Source of the DNA: Bacteroidales bacterium
GTDB lineage: Bacteria; Bacteroidota; Bacteroidia; Bacteroidales; ML635J-15
Assembly (NCBI GenBank): GCA_028696755.1
Contig: JAQVGK010000288.1
Span: 1 to 5,201, forward strand
DNA: 5,201 nucleotides
Direction: 5' to 3'
Shown: one piece after another, positions 1 to 5,201 of the stretch
Layout: each line of letters begins with the position of its first letter
How positions within the stretch are numbered: the stretch's first letter is position 1
The notes under the pieces: model-generated
Database searches by the model: none
Seen by the model: only the letters and a program-made list of their open reading frames with translations
What the model was told of the DNA's origin: nothing
Made by a program: the position numbers and the translations under genes

Positions 1-279
1 GGTGCACCTATGTTAGGATTCTTGGGCACCGTACTTGGTATGGTTCAAGCATTTTTCGAAATGGAACAAGCTGGTGGTAACACCATCAATTTGAGTCAAT
101 TGTCAGGTGGTATTTATACTGCTATGGTCACCACAGTTGCGGGGTTAATAGTAGGTGTTTGTGCTTATTTTGCTTACAATTACTTAGTAGGTAAAGTAGG
201 CGAGGTAATGCGCCGCTTGGAAATGCGTAGCATGGAATTCATGGATTTGTTGAACGAACCTGCTGCTGGTAAAAAATAA
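1..279 (+). CDS. exbB: ExbB/TolQ/MotA-family proton channel subunit, C-terminal part (5' end outside window)
   Basis: Inner-membrane proton channel subunit that pairs with ExbD and passes proton motive force to a TonB or TolA protein. The reading frame is open from base 1, so the ATG at 10 is internal; 92 residues are visible. They begin in the hallmark of the second transmembrane helix (GAPMLGFLGTVLGM); its Thr (visible residue 10) matches the pore threonine Thr148 of E. coli ExbB. A third membrane helix covers about residues 38-60, with a TTVAGL motif whose second Thr (residue 45) matches Thr181 of ExbB. A short charged tail rich in Arg, Glu and Met ends in GKK. The first membrane helix and cytoplasmic loop lie upstream. 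The gene precedes exbD by 28 nt, so it is operonic. The family is certain. ExbB versus TolQ cannot be settled from this fragment. Confidence 0.93.
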   Translation, partial: GAPMLGFLGTVLGMVQAFFEMEQAGGNTINLSQLSGGIYTAMVTTVAGLIVGVCAYFAYNYLVGKVGEVMRRLEMRSMEFMDLLNEPAAGKK

Positions 280-280
280 C

Positions 281-295
281 TTGACGAATTGTCAA
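281..295 (+). promoter_or_regulatory. Short stem-loop in the exbB-exbD spacer
   Basis: TTGAC (281-285) and GTCAA (291-295) form a perfect 5-bp inverted repeat around GAATT, followed by six A residues. It fills much of the 28-nt spacer. It has no T-tract on the plus strand, so it is not a terminator. It could be an intercistronic mRNA processing or stability hairpin, or chance. Confidence 0.25.
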
Positions 296-307
296 AAAAC
301 GTAAGAT

Positions 308-724
308 ATGGCTATTAAAAAACGAAATAAAATTGACGCTTCTTTTAGCATGTCGTCCATGACCGACATTATCTTTTTGTTGCTGTTATTTTTTATGATA
401 GCTTCAACTATGTCGTCACCGAATGATATGAAGGTCAATTTGCCTCAAAGTAAAGCTAAAACGGCTACTAAGGCAAATATTATCAAAGTTGGTATTGATC
501 GCGATGGCGCATTCAGTATTGCCGAAGGCGTGGAAGCTCCTCAGTATATCGATTTTGAGCGTCTTGAACCCATGTTGAAAGCGGCTCAAGCAGCTGATTC
601 AACCTTGTATGTGGCGCTTCACGCTGATGAAGAAGTTCCTTACAAACAGGTGGTACGCGTGTTGGATATTGCCAACCAAAACAAAATGAAGTTAGTTATT
701 GCGACTAAAGTGGCTGAAAAATAA
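308..724 (+). CDS. exbD: ExbD/TolR family biopolymer transport protein
   Basis: Second subunit of the proton-driven motor. It has one N-terminal transmembrane helix and a periplasmic domain, and works inside an ExbB pentamer. The protein has 138 residues, normal for ExbD/TolR. A short basic cytoplasmic start (KKRNK, residues 4-8) leads to SSMTDIIFLLLLFFM, where Asp20 is the single membrane aspartate equivalent to Asp25 of E. coli ExbD and Asp23 of TolR, the proton-carrying residue. The membrane span is about 20-35. The periplasmic domain (about 45-138) has the family's alternating strands and an ADEEVPYKQVVRVLD stretch typical of the C-terminal helix region. The ATG at 308 is the natural start, with an A-rich leader and no Shine-Dalgarno sequence. 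The stop codon directly abuts the next start, so translation is probably coupled. ExbD and TolR are not separable by sequence alone. Confidence 0.95.
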   Translation: MAIKKRNKIDASFSMSSMTDIIFLLLLFFMIASTMSSPNDMKVNLPQSKAKTATKANIIKVGIDRDGAFSIAEGVEAPQYIDFERLEPMLKAAQAADSTLYVALHADEEVPYKQVVRVLDIANQNKMKLVIATKVAEK

Positions 725-1471
725 ATGAAAAAATCTGAACTATACGCATCTGTAGGAACAGTCGTTGTTTGCGGAATAGTATTAGCTATTTTGCTACTGT
801 TTGGCTTTTCTATATCTAAAAAAGATATGGACGAAGGTCTTATGGTTAGCTTTGGCGAAGAAATCGATGGTTTTGGACAATCGGAATTAGTGGCTCCGCC
901 TACGGCTGTAACTCCTGTGGTTCCACCTGTATCAACTCCTAAAAATGAGGATTTGATGACTCAAGATGATGAATCGGTGGTGTTGGCTGCTAAGGAAAAA
1001 GAGAAAAAACGCAAAGAGGAAGAACGCCAACGTCTGTTGGAGGAACAACGACGCATAGAACAACAACGTATTGCTGCTGAAAATCAACGTAAAATTGATC
1101 AAGCTAAAGCGGCTGCAGGCGCCTTTGGTAAGTCACCTGGAGCTGGCAGTGGAAATACAACTGGTGATGCAATGCAAGGCAATCCTGCTGGTTCAGGTTC
1201 GTCTGGTGGACATTCGTGGTCACTTGCTGGACGGTCATTAAATGGAGGTTTACCAAAGCCTGCTTACAATGGAGATGAAGAAGGACGTATTATTGTTAAC
1301 ATTCGAGTAGATAGAAGTGGTAATGTGACTGATGTTTCCATTGCTCAAGGCTCTAATATTAGTAATAAAGAACTGCGTGACGCTTCGCTCGAAGCTGCAA
1401 AACGCACTAAGTTTACCGCTGGTAGCAATATTGCAAATGGAACTATTACTTATCAATTTAGATTGAATTAA
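725..1471 (+). CDS. tonB: TonB-family energy transducer (TolA-like middle region)
   Basis: Periplasm-spanning arm that carries the energy of the ExbB-ExbD motor to the outer membrane. In its 248 residues: a membrane anchor (about 8-28); a proline-rich stretch (58-72); a highly charged, probably coiled-coil helix rich in Lys, Glu, Arg and Gln (about 88-131); a Gly/Ser-rich flexible linker (about 132-162); and a TonB C-terminal domain (about 176-248). That domain has PKPAYNGDEEGRIIVNI, then VDRSGNV, an LRDASLEAAKRTKF helix and a terminal ITYQFRLN strand, all typical of Bacteroidetes TonB-like proteins. No histidine is present in the anchor, unlike E. coli TonB (His20). The ATG follows the exbD stop with no spacer. 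The long charged helix resembles TolA, so a Tol-like role in envelope maintenance is an alternative to TonB-dependent uptake. Family assignment is firm; the partner system is inferred. Confidence 0.88.
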   Translation: MKKSELYASVGTVVVCGIVLAILLLFGFSISKKDMDEGLMVSFGEEIDGFGQSELVAPPTAVTPVVPPVSTPKNEDLMTQDDESVVLAAKEKEKKRKEEERQRLLEEQRRIEQQRIAAENQRKIDQAKAAAGAFGKSPGAGSGNTTGDAMQGNPAGSGSSGGHSWSLAGRSLNGGLPKPAYNGDEEGRIIVNIRVDRSGNVTDVSIAQGSNISNKELRDASLEAAKRTKFTAGSNIANGTITYQFRLN

Positions 1472-1484
1472 GTTTTTTAATTTG

Positions 1485-2021
1485 ATGAATTATATCTTTT
1501 TAGCAACAGGTTTTGAGGAAATTGAGGCATTGACCCTAATCGATGTATTACGCCGTGCGGATATTCCGGTGAGATCAGTATCCATTACTGATGAATTGGC
1601 AGTTGTGGGAGCACACGGCATTCAGGTTTCTGCCGATTGTTTGTTGAAAGATATTGATTTTAATGCAGCTCTTTATCTAATTTTGCCTGGAGGTATGCCT
1701 GGCGCTACTAACTTGTCTAATTGTAAGTTGCTTACCGTGCATTTAGAAGCCCATTACAAGGCTCAAAAACCTTTGGCAGCCATTTGTGCTGCTCCTTTGG
1801 TGTTGGGTCGTCTGGGCTTATTAAACGGATTAGATGTTGTTTGTTATCCAGGATTTGAACACGAATTGCAAGGTGCCCGTTTGAGCAGTCAACACGTGGT
1901 TCAATCAGAACGCATTGTAACGGCTAAAGGACCCGCTTATGCACTCGATTTTGCGTTGCAGCTCGTTGCTACCATTAAAGGTACCGATGTAGCTGCGACT
2001 ATCAGAAAGGCGATGTTTTAA
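1485..2021 (+). CDS. DJ-1/PfpI family protein (ThiJ/YajL-like)
   Basis: Member of the DJ-1/ThiJ/PfpI superfamily, whose members include protein/nucleotide deglycases or glyoxalases, chaperones and oxidative stress sensors. The best start is the ATG at 1485 (178 residues); a TTG just before it at 1482 is in frame but unlikely. The fold markers are complete. ATGFEEIEAL carries Glu14, matching Glu18 of human DJ-1. ILPGGMPGATNL (66-77) is the conserved glycine-rich loop. AAICAAP carries Cys101, the nucleophile-elbow cysteine equivalent to Cys106 of DJ-1. CYPGFE (120-125) is typical of bacterial YajL-type members, and a VTAKGPAYALDFAL stretch follows. It lies 13 nt after the tonB-like gene and before a strong terminator, so it is the last gene of that operon. 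Older databases call such genes 4-methyl-5(beta-hydroxyethyl)-thiazole monophosphate biosynthesis proteins; nothing here supports a thiamine role. The substrate cannot be told. Confidence 0.9.
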   Translation: MNYIFLATGFEEIEALTLIDVLRRADIPVRSVSITDELAVVGAHGIQVSADCLLKDIDFNAALYLILPGGMPGATNLSNCKLLTVHLEAHYKAQKPLAAICAAPLVLGRLGLLNGLDVVCYPGFEHELQGARLSSQHVVQSERIVTAKGPAYALDFALQLVATIKGTDVAATIRKAMF

Positions 2022-2037
2022 ATTAGATTACAACTTA

Positions 2038-2086
2038 ATACATAAAAAAAGAGAACACCAATTTGGTGTTCTCTTTTTTTATCGAA
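2038..2086. repeat. 49-bp direct repeat, copy 1 (contains the thiJ-like gene terminator)
   Basis: This 49-bp segment recurs at 4204-4252 in the same orientation with one difference (A at 2057, G at 4223). Identity reaches beyond the hairpin on both sides (ATACAT on the left, ATCGAA on the right), and with a 1-nt indel it continues to ATAG at 2090. The two copies flank exactly the two minus-strand paralogous genes. Confidence 0.9.
2044..2080. terminator. Bidirectional intrinsic terminator, perfect 17-bp palindrome
   Basis: A7-GAGAACACCA (2044-2060) pairs perfectly with TGGTGTTCTC-T7 (2064-2080) around the loop ATT. Because the arms end in A7 and T7, RNA from either strand yields a hairpin with a U-tract. 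It lies between the plus-strand DJ-1 gene (stop at 2021) and the convergent minus-strand gene (stop at 2136), so it can serve both. Confidence 0.93.
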
Positions 2087-2135
2087 ATAGTTTTTGCCTT
2101 ATAGTTTTGTAACACATGTAAAAGTATCACTATTA

Positions 2136-3101
2136 TTATTTTTGTTTGTATCCTTCGGGTGGTTTTACGTTGGTTAATTTGCATTTAACCCATAATGGTG
2201 GTAGAAGAATGGAAGCTCTTATACTATCAACATTCTCGATATCTTTCACAGGAGCTAATTGAGGGTTATTGAAAGAATTAATCATACGTTGTTCTCCGTA
2301 AATTCCGACCCGATTGTTTATGTTCTGTATAGCATCGACGATTACAGCATATTGTTGAATATGTATGTTCCCTTGAAGTACCATATTCCAAAGAAAAACT
2401 TCAAATTGTTGATATTTGGCAGTGTCAACAGAAAAAATCACTTGGCCTGTATGGAGTAGTCCTGCAAGAAATTTCATATCTAGCCAAGTATCTGTGCTCC
2501 TTCGTGAAACATCTGTTGTTAAATTTTCCATTTCAAGAAGGTACGGAAGCAGTAATTTTAAATAAGAATTTTCCAGTAAAGTATCATTCATATCAAACGA
2601 TCTTTGCCGATAAATCATTTCTTCTAAAGTAGATAAAGAATTAAGATATTGGTTATTCATTATTCTTTCGTGCGATAAATAGTTTGCTCTTTCCTCAGGA
2701 TAAATGGAATCGAAATAGTGTTGATATGGAGGGAACGGGAAGTGGTTATATCCATATAAATGGGTGCCATCTTCTGCAAATGAGAATGGATAAATAATTT
2801 CTTCTGGTTTATACCCATGTAAAATTAATTCTTTTATTAAGTTGGGTATATCATTTATATGGTGAGTTCTTAAACAACAATTGATAGTTGCAATATACTC
2901 GTCAGGGAAAGGGTATGCTTTGGTTAATGTTGTACGATATAATTGATATGCTGCTTCATAATCTTCATTCGCTTCATAGGTTTGGGCTTGTACCAAAGCG
3001 TTATAGTAAGCAATATAATCTGATTGTGCAAATGATTTTAAGCTAATCAAAAGTATCAATATTAAGAAAAGCATCAATTTGCTAAGTGATTTTGTCCTCA
3101 T
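2136..3101 (-). CDS. Secreted TPR-like protein of unknown function, paralogue 1
   Basis: I do not recognise a named function. The 321-residue product starts with a Sec signal peptide: basic Arg/Lys, then a hydrophobic core at about 9-21, with likely cleavage after SFA (residue 25). Residues 28-95 look like TPR-type helical repeats (QAQTYEANEDYEAAYQLY). Later blocks shared with the neighbouring gene include HGYK, IYPFS, DTW, LLHTGQV, LWNMVL, QYAVI, DAI, VDS-RA and PLWV. By hand alignment without gaps, residues 28-107 match the paralogue at 53 of 80 positions and residues 200-258 at 32 of 59. The C-terminal pattern (YAVIVDAI, then YGEQ, then VDSIRASILLPPL) resembles, from memory, the DUF6624 family of uncharacterised proteins; this is a weak inference. 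Its ATG overlaps the upstream gene's TGA, so it is the second gene of a coupled pair. The DNA is more A/T-rich than the neighbours. Confidence 0.85.
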   Translation of the reverse strand: MRTKSLSKLMLFLILILLISLKSFAQSDYIAYYNALVQAQTYEANEDYEAAYQLYRTTLTKAYPFPDEYIATINCCLRTHHINDIPNLIKELILHGYKPEEIIYPFSFAEDGTHLYGYNHFPFPPYQHYFDSIYPEERANYLSHERIMNNQYLNSLSTLEEMIYRQRSFDMNDTLLENSYLKLLLPYLLEMENLTTDVSRRSTDTWLDMKFLAGLLHTGQVIFSVDTAKYQQFEVFLWNMVLQGNIHIQQYAVIVDAIQNINNRVGIYGEQRMINSFNNPQLAPVKDIENVDSIRASILLPPLWVKCKLTNVKPPEGYKQK

Positions 3102-4045
3102 TTTCTTGCTTTTTTATATCCTTTAGGTGTTTTATAGCCAGTCAATGTAGATTGTACCCACAACGGTGATAAATAGATATTGGCTCTTAAGCTATCTACT
3201 TTTTCTGGATATTGGACTGGAGCATATTTAGTAATCTTACCAAATAAATTTTCTTCTACTTGCATGCCATACATGCTTTGATCATAGATGGCGTCCATGA
3301 TAACGGCATATTGTGCGGCATGTAAATTGCCATTAAGCACCATGTTCCATAAACATTCTTTGTAATTGGTAAATTTAACTGAATCTAACTGAATCATCAC
3401 TTGGCCAGTGTGAAGCAGAGCAACGAACAACATTAAGTCAGACCAAGTGTCAGTGTCTTTTCTGGATATATTTAGGTTGATTGTATCCATATTTTTAATT
3501 GCAGGATACATTATATTCTCATATGTTTTGTACATGAGTGTACTATCAATATTCATAAATCGCTGTTTATAAATTGCCTCTTCTAGTGTGGTTATAGAAT
3601 TTAAATATTGGCTATTTATGATTTTTTGCTCAGACAAATATTTTTTTCTTTCTTCTGTGTATATAGAATTAAAATATGCTCGATAACGTTTAATTGGGAA
3701 TTGATCGGAATACTTATAAGAATTTAGCTCCCCATTTGTATATGAAAATGGATAAATATATTCCTCTGTTTTGTACCCGTGCCGAATAGCTTCTTTGATT
3801 AATTCGGGAATATCTTTCTTGGAATTTGTTTTTATGCAGCACTTAATGGTCGCGATATAATCACCAGGGAAAGGATAGGCTTTTGTCAATGCTGTTCGAT
3901 ATAGCGTGTACGCTTTTTCATATTGTCTATTTGCTTCACACGTTTGCGCGTTTGCTAAATACTTGTAATATTCACTATAATTTGATTGCACAGGCAAAAT
4001 ACAAGAGAATGCAAGCACAATCATAATTATTTTTATAATGTTCAT
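3098..4045 (-). CDS. Secreted TPR-like protein of unknown function, paralogue 2 (first gene of the pair)
   Basis: Function not recognised. The 315-residue product is a full-length paralogue of the gene just downstream. The N-terminus is a probable signal peptide (hydrophobic core at about 3-18) with likely cleavage near VQS (residue 21). Cys15 in LAFSC is a poor lipobox and is followed by hydrophobic residues, so a lipoprotein is less likely. Residues 22-90 hold a TPR-like helical region (NAQTCEANRQYEKAYTLY), with a paired Cys-Cys at 69-70 also conserved in the paralogue. The C-terminal part has DTW (199-201), LLHTGQV (210-216), LWNMVLNGN, QYAVIMDAI, MYGMQ, VDSLRA and PLWV. As in the paralogue, this order is reminiscent of DUF6624, unconfirmed. 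The stop TGA overlaps the next start as ATGA, which implies one bicistronic mRNA. The 158 bp upstream, before the second repeat copy, must hold its promoter unless it depends on readthrough from rplT. Confidence 0.85.
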   Translation of the reverse strand: MNIIKIIMIVLAFSCILPVQSNYSEYYKYLANAQTCEANRQYEKAYTLYRTALTKAYPFPGDYIATIKCCIKTNSKKDIPELIKEAIRHGYKTEEYIYPFSYTNGELNSYKYSDQFPIKRYRAYFNSIYTEERKKYLSEQKIINSQYLNSITTLEEAIYKQRFMNIDSTLMYKTYENIMYPAIKNMDTINLNISRKDTDTWSDLMLFVALLHTGQVMIQLDSVKFTNYKECLWNMVLNGNLHAAQYAVIMDAIYDQSMYGMQVEENLFGKITKYAPVQYPEKVDSLRANIYLSPLWVQSTLTGYKTPKGYKKARK

Positions 4046-4068
4046 ATTGGTTATTATTCAATCTTATG

Positions 4069-4084
4069 TCGTAAAACTTTACGA
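4069..4084. promoter_or_regulatory. 16-bp inverted repeat upstream of the paralogue pair (candidate operator)
   Basis: TCGTAAA (4069-4075) and TTTACGA (4078-4084) are perfect inverted repeats around AC, 23 bp before the start codon at 4045. A symmetric site in the leader could bind a dimeric regulator or fold in the mRNA. I could not place a convincing Bacteroidetes -7/-33 promoter (TAnnTTTG / TTTG) beside it. An inverted repeat this short is not rare in A/T-rich DNA. Confidence 0.3.
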
Positions 4085-4203
4085 GTTAAAAGTATAAAAT
4101 GTTTTTTAATTTGTACACCTTTTTCTGCAAAGAAATGTTTAACTGGGTTTGATTGTTCGTGAATGTTTTGTTATTGACCTGGAATGACTCGGTGAACGAG
4201 GAT

Positions 4204-4252
4204 ATACATAAAAAAAGAGAACGCCAATTTGGTGTTCTCTTTTTTTATCGAA
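4204..4252. repeat. 49-bp direct repeat, copy 2 (contains the rplT terminator)
   Basis: Direct copy of 2038-2086 with a single substitution (G at 4223). It begins 158 bp beyond the start codon of the first paralogue and ends 11 bp before the rplT stop. The repeat therefore brackets a unit of about 2.1 kb (2087-4203) containing only the two paralogous genes. Confidence 0.9.
4210..4246 (-). terminator. Intrinsic terminator after rplT, one imperfect pair
   Basis: Arms at 4210-4226 and 4230-4246 around ATT form a 17-position hairpin with A7/T7 ends, positioned just downstream of rplT. The substitution at 4223 gives a tolerated G-U pair in plus-strand RNA but an A-C mismatch in the minus-strand RNA that rplT would produce. 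Termination of the rplT transcript may therefore be somewhat weaker than at the perfect copy at 2044-2080. Confidence 0.85.
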
Positions 4253-4263
4253 TAGCGTAAAAC

Positions 4264-4617
4264 TTATTTCGTTTTAGCAGCTTTTTTTACGATAGCTCTG
4301 AATGCTTCTGGGTGATTCATAGCAAGGTCTGCTAAAACTTTACGGTTCATAGCGATACCTGATTTGTGTAAAGCACCCATAAGTTGAGAATAAGACATTC
4401 CTTCCATGCGAGCAGCAGCGTTGATACGTTGAATCCACAAAGCGCGGAAGTTACGTTTTTTAGCTTTACGATCGCGGAATGCATATTGCAAACCTTTTTC
4501 CCATGTATTTTTGGCTACCGTCCAAACATTACGACGAGCACCAAAGTACCCACGGGTAAGTTTCAAAATTCTTTTACGTTTTGCCCTTGAGGCTACGTGA
4601 TTTACTGATCTTGGCAT
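4264..4617 (-). CDS. rplT: Large ribosomal subunit protein bL20
   Basis: Ribosomal protein L20, which binds 23S rRNA early in 50S assembly. It has 117 residues (118 in E. coli) and is complete from MPRS to a Lys-rich end. The basic N-terminal extension ([19 protein letters not shown]) contacts rRNA. The family signature follows in [20 protein letters not shown] (about residues 49-68), then [11 protein letters not shown] and NRKVLADLA. It is the last gene of infC-rpmI-rplT, 95 nt after rpmI, an unusually wide gap for this operon. The start at 4617 is preceded by an A-rich leader (two A-runs split by a G) and no Shine-Dalgarno sequence, normal for Bacteroidetes. In other bacteria L20 represses its own operon by binding mRNA; the spacer here is a candidate site. 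Confidence 0.98.
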   Translation of the reverse strand: MPRSVNHVASRAKRKRILKLTRGYFGARRNVWTVAKNTWEKGLQYAFRDRKAKKRNFRALWIQRINAAARMEGMSYSQLMGALHKSGIAMNRKVLADLAMNHPEAFRAIVKKAAKTK

Positions 4618-4638
4618 AATTTTTTTCTTTTTTGAATG

Positions 4639-4687
4639 TTAGCGTTCCGTTATCGGAATCTTTCGGCTAATCACTCGGTTAATCACT
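4639..4687 (-). promoter_or_regulatory. Structured rpmI-rplT spacer: tandem 12-bp repeat plus two-stem hairpin
   Basis: The spacer holds two tandem 12-bp units (4664-4675 and 4676-4687; 11/12 identical, C4667 versus T4679). In minus-strand RNA the unit nearer rplT contributes UUAGC (4670-4666), which pairs with GCUAA (4643-4639). This encloses a second stem, UUCCG with CGGAA (4658-4654 with 4649-4645), around AUAA. The result is an irregular stem with a lopsided 7/1 internal loop just before the rplT leader. Pairing is seen directly. A role in L20 autoregulation is only inferred. Confidence 0.35.
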
Positions 4688-4712
4688 AAAGTTAATTCTT
4701 TGCAGTCAAAAG

Positions 4713-4910
4713 TTATCTGAGGGCTAATAACGCTTTAACGTTTTTCTCGTCAACGTGGCTAACTGTTCCAGTGTGAGTCAAATTACGTTTTTGTTTCAAC
4801 GATTTTTTAGTCAGAATGTGGCTTTTAAAAGCATGTTTCCGTTTGATTTTTCCTGTTCCGGTAAGGGCAAACCTCTTTTTGGCACCGGAATTAGTTTTCA
4901 TTTTTGGCAT
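4713..4910 (-). CDS. rpmI: Large ribosomal subunit protein bL35
   Basis: Ribosomal protein L35, a small, very basic component of the 50S subunit. It has 65 residues, the normal length. The N-terminus [14 protein letters not shown] and the following [20 protein letters not shown] are diagnostic of the family. It lies 36 nt downstream of infC and 95 nt upstream of rplT, in the conserved IF3-L35-L20 order. The ATG at 4910 follows an A/T-rich leader. Nothing unusual is seen in the protein. Confidence 0.98.
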   Translation of the reverse strand: MPKMKTNSGAKKRFALTGTGKIKRKHAFKSHILTKKSLKQKRNLTHTGTVSHVDEKNVKALLALR

Positions 4911-4946
4911 TTCTCAGTATAATTATAAATTAATAAAAAAAACTTC

Positions 4947-5201
4947 TTATTTTTTTGTGCTCTTAGGCGATAACATGATAATCATGCGTTTTCCTTCAAG
5001 AACAGGTAGTGAATCTACCTTCGCAATATCTTCTAATTCGCTAGCAAAACGAAGTAATAACACTTCACCTTGTTCTTTAAACAAAATAGAACGACCTTTA
5101 AAGAATACAAAGGCTTTCACTTTGCAACCTTCTTTTAAGAACGATTGAGCGTGTTTCAGCTTAAAATTGTAATCGTGTTCGTCGGTTTGTGGACCGAAAC
5201 G
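4947..5201 (-). CDS. infC: Translation initiation factor IF-3, C-terminal domain (5' part outside window)
   Basis: IF3 binds the 30S subunit, prevents premature 50S joining and checks initiator tRNA and start codon. The minus-strand frame is open from base 5201 to the TAA at 4947-4949, giving the last 84 residues. They form nearly the whole IF3 C-terminal domain: [18 protein letters not shown] at the start, then [15 protein letters not shown] (27-41), [20 protein letters not shown], and the final strand [12 protein letters not shown] with a short Lys tail. This domain carries the 30S-binding activity. The N-terminal domain, linker and start codon lie beyond the window, so the atypical AUU-type start known for many infC genes cannot be checked. 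It heads the infC-rpmI-rplT operon. Confidence 0.97.
   Translation of the reverse strand, partial: RFGPQTDEHDYNFKLKHAQSFLKEGCKVKAFVFFKGRSILFKEQGEVLLLRFASELEDIAKVDSLPVLEGKRMIIMLSPKSTKK

Noticed and set aside
1250..1456. Minus-strand open frame of 68 codons inside the tonB-like gene
   Set aside because: It lies wholly antisense to the conserved TonB C-terminal domain, and its product has no recognisable motif. It is a shadow.
1482..1484. TTG as the start codon of the DJ-1 gene
   Set aside because: The ATG immediately following (1485) gives the usual N-terminus, in which a short hydrophobic strand leads straight into the conserved FEEIEA motif.
2259..2459. Plus-strand open frame of 66 codons antisense to paralogue 1
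   Set aside because: The opposite strand is conserved between the two paralogues at the protein level. This frame has no independent support.
4001..4003. Lipoprotein lipobox at Cys15 of paralogue 2
   Set aside because: AFSC departs from the lipobox consensus and the following residues are hydrophobic. Cleavage near VQS, aligned with the SFA-QS site of the paralogue, fits better.
4128..4135. Bacteroidetes-type -7 box on the minus strand (TTTCTTTG)
   Set aside because: It departs from TAnnTTTG at the second base, and no TTTG -33 element is found at the right distance.
4188..4200. CTCG-GTGAA-CGAG hairpin near the second repeat
   Set aside because: It has only a 4-bp stem with no T-tract or conserved context and is likely to be chance.
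2038..4252. Insertion sequence or CRISPR interpretation of the repeats
   Set aside because: There are only two copies about 2.1 kb apart, with no transposase, integrase or Cas gene between them. The repeat is itself a terminator.
4384..4590. Plus-strand open frame antisense to rplT
   Set aside because: It is entirely within a diagnostic L20 coding sequence and is a shadow frame.
4816..5148. Plus-strand 110-codon open frame across rpmI and infC
   Set aside because: It is antisense to two certain genes and has no family resemblance.

Overview
The window reads as chromosomal DNA from a member of the Bacteroidetes, most likely the Bacteroidales. The ribosomal proteins and IF3 match Bacteroidetes versions closely. 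The ExbB-ExbD-TonB set has the Bacteroidetes architecture. No start codon has a convincing Shine-Dalgarno sequence: the leaders are A-rich or A/T-rich instead, as is usual in this phylum.

Layout. Positions 1-2021 hold a plus-strand operon: the 3' end of exbB/tolQ, then exbD/tolR, a tonB/tolA-like gene and a DJ-1/PfpI (ThiJ/YajL-like) gene, with spacings of 28, 0 and 13 nt. It ends at a perfect 17-bp palindromic terminator at 2044-2080. Positions 2136-4045 hold two minus-strand paralogous genes that overlap by 4 bp (ATGA). They encode secreted proteins of unknown function with TPR-like N-termini. Positions 4264-5201 hold the minus-strand translation operon infC (3' part) - rpmI - rplT, which ends at a second, nearly identical copy of the same terminator (4210-4246).

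How the genes work together. ExbB, ExbD and the TonB-like protein would form a proton-motive-force-driven inner-membrane motor that energises outer-membrane transport, or envelope integrity if it is Tol-like. The DJ-1 protein is probably a co-transcribed stress or glyoxalase/chaperone-type enzyme. infC-rpmI-rplT is the conserved IF3-L35-L20 operon.

Most unusual feature. The paralogue pair sits between two 49-bp direct copies (48/49 identical) of the terminator, in visibly more A/T-rich DNA. Removing one copy plus the insert would leave thiJ and rplT converging on a single bidirectional terminator, a normal compact arrangement. This suggests that the two-gene cassette was inserted at, or duplicated with, a terminator. 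No integrase, transposase or RNA gene is visible, and no stretch over 300 bases lacks a gene.
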